Positions 13,960-16,095 of a stretch of 16,095 nucleotides of DNA are shown piece by piece. Source of the stretch: an uncultured Prevotella sp. (GTDB taxonomy: Bacteria > Bacteroidota > Bacteroidia > Bacteroidales > Bacteroidaceae). Position 1 is the first letter of the stretch; every line of letters begins with the position of its first letter. Below the pieces are notes generated by a model. That model was not told the origin of the DNA and searched no databases. It was given only the letters and a program-made list of their open reading frames with translations. The stretch is from contig URLQ01000058.1 of assembly GCA_900548745.1 (NCBI GenBank), forward strand, positions 1-16,095. Reading direction: 5' to 3'. A program made the position numbers and the translations under genes.

Positions 13960-15240
13960 TCAACTGTATTTTTTAGGATAACGTATCAATATTGCAATTA
14001 CAGAGACGCTGAACAGTACGAATGGATAATACAGATATTTCAGAATCTCTATCGGGCTGACTGCCGCAAGACCTGTAGCCATCAGTATCTGTGCTCCGTA
14101 GGGTAATATACTCTGTATGCAGCAGGAGAAGGAGTCAAGTATACTTGCGCTTTTTCTGTTGTCCACACCATAGCTGTCGCCGATTCTCTTGGAGATGGAG
14201 CCAACGGTGAGTATTGCCACTGTATTGTTCGCCGTGCATATATTGACTAAACTTACAAGCATGGCTATTGTCAGTTCACAGCTTCTCTTGCTTCTGATTT
14301 TCTTTGTCATGATGGATATCAGATATTCCAAAGCACCATTCTCGGTCATAACCTTCAACAGACCCCCTGCAAGAACAGCCACTATTACAAGTTCTCCCAT
14401 CCCAGTTATGCCTTTTCCCATAGACTGACACCATCCAAACAGATCATAAACACCATATCCAATACCTATAAGTCCGGTACTTATGATGCCAAAAGTCAAT
14501 ACTACAAACACGTTCATTCCACATAGTGCACAGACTATCACTATAATATAAGGTAGAATCTTCACATAGTCTATATCCGGTATTACAGCTGGAGCCTGTG
14601 TTCCCGTACCGATAAAGAAATACATCACCATAACGGCTATCGCTACAGGGATGGTGGTGTATGAGTTTACGAGGAACTTGTCGCTTTGCTTGCATCCTTG
14701 TGTGGATGTAGCTACAATGGTAGTGTCGGAGATGAAAGAAAGGTTGTCGCCGAAGAAAGAACCTCCAACGATGACAGCCGTCATCATAGGTACGCTCGAA
14801 CCGGTAGAGTGGGCGAGACCTGCTGCTATAGGAGTGAGGGCAACAATAGTGCCGACGCTTGTGCCTATGGCAAGAGATATGAAACAGGCGGCAATAAACA
14901 ATCCTGCCATAATCATACTGTCCGGCATAAGGCTCAAAGTCAGATTGACCGTTGCTTCTATACACCCTGCATCTTTGGCAGAGTTGGCGAAAGCACCAGC
15001 AAGAACAAATATGCAGAGCATCATCATAATATTTTTCTCTCCTGCACCAATACAGAACGTTTCAACTCTGTCTTTGACAGACCTTCCTCTGAAAGTCATT
15101 ATGGCATAAATACAGGACAACATGAATGCCACCGTTATAGGCATCATGTAGAAATCACCTGCTATTATTGAAGAAACAAAATACAGAATGACGAAAACTA
15201 TTAGAGGAGATATTGCCAGTATTCCTTGCTTGTGGTTCAT
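13960..15240 (-). CDS. NhaC-family Na+/H+ antiporter-like transporter
   Basis: A 426-residue, highly hydrophobic inner-membrane protein with about 10-12 predicted helices. It belongs to the NhaC/COG1757 family, whose members exchange Na+ for H+ or, as in MleN, couple malate/lactate exchange to H+ and Na+. The paired family motifs are present: GTSVGT (126-131) in one broken-helix region and GGSFFGDNLSFISDTT (159-174), which holds the conserved acidic and polar ion-site residues. A later NNTVAI segment resembles the second inverted repeat. The length is near the low end of the family. The ATG at 15240 opens directly into the first helix (ILAISPLIVFVILYFV). A terminator-like hairpin at 15290-15330 separates it from uxaA, so it probably has its own promoter, although I cannot see a good one. 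It is tightly coupled to the downstream unknown gene. Na+/H+ exchange is the default prediction; an organic-acid role is not excluded. Confidence 0.88.
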   Translation of the reverse strand: MNHKQGILAISPLIVFVILYFVSSIIAGDFYMMPITVAFMLSCIYAIMTFRGRSVKDRVETFCIGAGEKNIMMMLCIFVLAGAFANSAKDAGCIEATVNLTLSLMPDSMIMAGLFIAACFISLAIGTSVGTIVALTPIAAGLAHSTGSSVPMMTAVIVGGSFFGDNLSFISDTTIVATSTQGCKQSDKFLVNSYTTIPVAIAVMVMYFFIGTGTQAPAVIPDIDYVKILPYIIVIVCALCGMNVFVVLTFGIISTGLIGIGYGVYDLFGWCQSMGKGITGMGELVIVAVLAGGLLKVMTENGALEYLISIMTKKIRSKRSCELTIAMLVSLVNICTANNTVAILTVGSISKRIGDSYGVDNRKSASILDSFSCCIQSILPYGAQILMATGLAAVSPIEILKYLYYPFVLFSVSVIAILIRYPKKYS

Positions 15241-15289
15241 TGTCTTATTCCTGATTCCTTAAATGTTATTTGTTTGTTGAAATATGAAC

Positions 15290-15330
15290 AAGAAGGAGCT
15301 TATGGCTTATATAGCTTTCAGCTCCTTCTT
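15290..15330 (-). terminator. Terminator-like hairpin after uxaA
   Basis: AAGAAGGAGCT (15290-15300) and AGCTCCTTCTT (15320-15330) form a perfect 11-bp stem with a 19-nt loop. On the minus strand the 3' arm runs into TTCTTGTTC, an interrupted U tract. It separates uxaA from the antiporter gene. Confidence 0.75.
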
Positions 15331-15385
15331 TTAAAGTATGTATTGTTTAAATATACGATTGAATGTTCTCTACATATTTTTACGT

Positions 15386-16095
15386 TTAGAGAGTTACACC
15401 ATTCTTGAAGATGGATATTTCGCGGTATCCGTTCTTCTCGTTGCATGTCTTTTCTCCACTTGCAACGGCAATCACCTTGTCGATGAACTTGTTGACAAGT
15501 GTAAGCATGTCGGTACCCTCTACAAGTTCGCCTGCATTGAAGTCAATCCAGTTTGGCTTGTTCTTGTACAGGTTGCTGTTTGTGGAAATCTTCATTGTAG
15601 GGATGAAGGTGCCGAATGGCGTTCCGCGTCCTGTAGTGAACAATACTATCTGGCAACCTGATGCAGCAAGAGCTGTAGAAGCTACGAGGTCGTTGCCAGG
15701 AGCAGAAAGCAGATTCAGTCCCTTAACCTTCAGCCTGTCAGCATAGCCAAGTACTCCGCTTACTGGAGCACGTCCGCATTTCTGTGTGCAGCCGAGGGCT
15801 TTGTCCTCAAGTGTGGATATACCGCCGGCCTTATTGCCTGGTGAAGGATTCTCACCAACTGGCTCTCCATGACTCAAGAAATATTCCTTGAAATCATTTA
15901 CCAAATCAACAGTCTCCTGGAACAGTTCCGGGGTCTTGCAGCGATTCATAAGAATAGTCTCGGCACCGAACATTTCAGGAACCTCTGTCAGGATAGATGT
16001 ACCACCCTGAGCCACTACATAGTCGGAGAATTCTCCGACAAGCGGGTTTCCGGTAATACCGCTGAAGCCGTCGCTACCGCCACACTTCAATCCGA
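15386..16095 (-). CDS. uxaA: Altronate dehydratase (UxaA family), C-terminal part, cut by the window edge
   Basis: The last 236 complete codons of an altronate dehydratase, which converts D-altronate to 2-keto-3-deoxygluconate in D-galacturonate (pectin) catabolism. Full-length enzymes are about 495 residues, so roughly half is present. The frame stays open to the window edge (GLKCGGSDGFSG), so the true start lies outside and the TTG at 16090 is not a start. Family motifs are GLKCGGSDGFSGITGNP, DKALGCTQKCGRAPVSGVL and GLNLLSAPGNDLVASTALAASGCQIVLFTTGRGTPFG; the conserved Cys residues are consistent with the iron-dependent family. It ends with TAA at 15386-15388, followed by the hairpin at 15290-15330. 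Galactarate dehydratase shares this fold, but the sequence pattern and usual Bacteroidales context favour altronate. Confidence 0.92.
   Translation of the reverse strand, partial: GLKCGGSDGFSGITGNPLVGEFSDYVVAQGGTSILTEVPEMFGAETILMNRCKTPELFQETVDLVNDFKEYFLSHGEPVGENPSPGNKAGGISTLEDKALGCTQKCGRAPVSGVLGYADRLKVKGLNLLSAPGNDLVASTALAASGCQIVLFTTGRGTPFGTFIPTMKISTNSNLYKNKPNWIDFNAGELVEGTDMLTLVNKFIDKVIAVASGEKTCNEKNGYREISIFKNGVTL

Overview
The window looks like a chromosome segment of a Bacteroidales bacterium, most likely Prevotellaceae (Prevotella/Segatella-like). Three things support this. The proteins read as Bacteroidetes versions of their families. Start codons lack Shine-Dalgarno sequences. Several genes have the Bacteroidetes promoter pattern, TTG or TTTG about 19-21 nt before TAnnTTTG. 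The assignment is by recognition only; no search was run. Most genes are housekeeping or metabolic. I see no phage, IS element, CRISPR array, rRNA, tRNA or defence locus.

Layout. (1) 1-356, minus: the first 118 codons of an aminoacyl-histidine dipeptidase (pepD). (2) 357-1033: a long divergent intergenic region with a promoter facing each way; the rightward side has two overlapping promoters. (3) 1034-1630, plus: a Skp/OmpH-family lipoprotein, followed by a hairpin-rich spacer. (4) 1883-3443, plus: a FAD-dependent oxidoreductase (COG2509-like) broken by one extra base near 2564. (5) 3609-6907, plus: pheT and a YebC/TACO1-family gene, ending at a very strong terminator. (6) 7093-9150, minus: htpG, convergent with yebC. 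A related hairpin repeat lies on each side of it, and three 22-bp-period tandem repeats lie upstream. (7) 13113 down to 9407, minus: a probable three-gene operon of a secreted GH25 lysozyme, a zinc-ribbon membrane protein and a 5'-nucleotidase-family metallophosphatase. Its promoter sits so close to the lysozyme start that the mRNA may be leaderless. (8) 15240 down to 13170, minus: an NhaC-family antiporter and a 1-nt-spaced gene of unknown function. (9) 15386-16095, minus: the C-terminal half of an altronate dehydratase (uxaA), with a terminator after it.

How the genes work together. pheT and yebC both serve translation, and htpG serves protein folding. The Skp-like lipoprotein and the lysozyme act in the envelope. 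The uxaA product degrades galacturonate-derived altronate, as expected in a pectin-using gut or rumen Bacteroidales. I found no clearly new multi-gene system. The best leads are non-coding: the 3 x 22-bp array, the paired hairpins around htpG with a compensatory base pair, the apparently leaderless lysozyme promoter, and the single-base lesion in the oxidoreductase.
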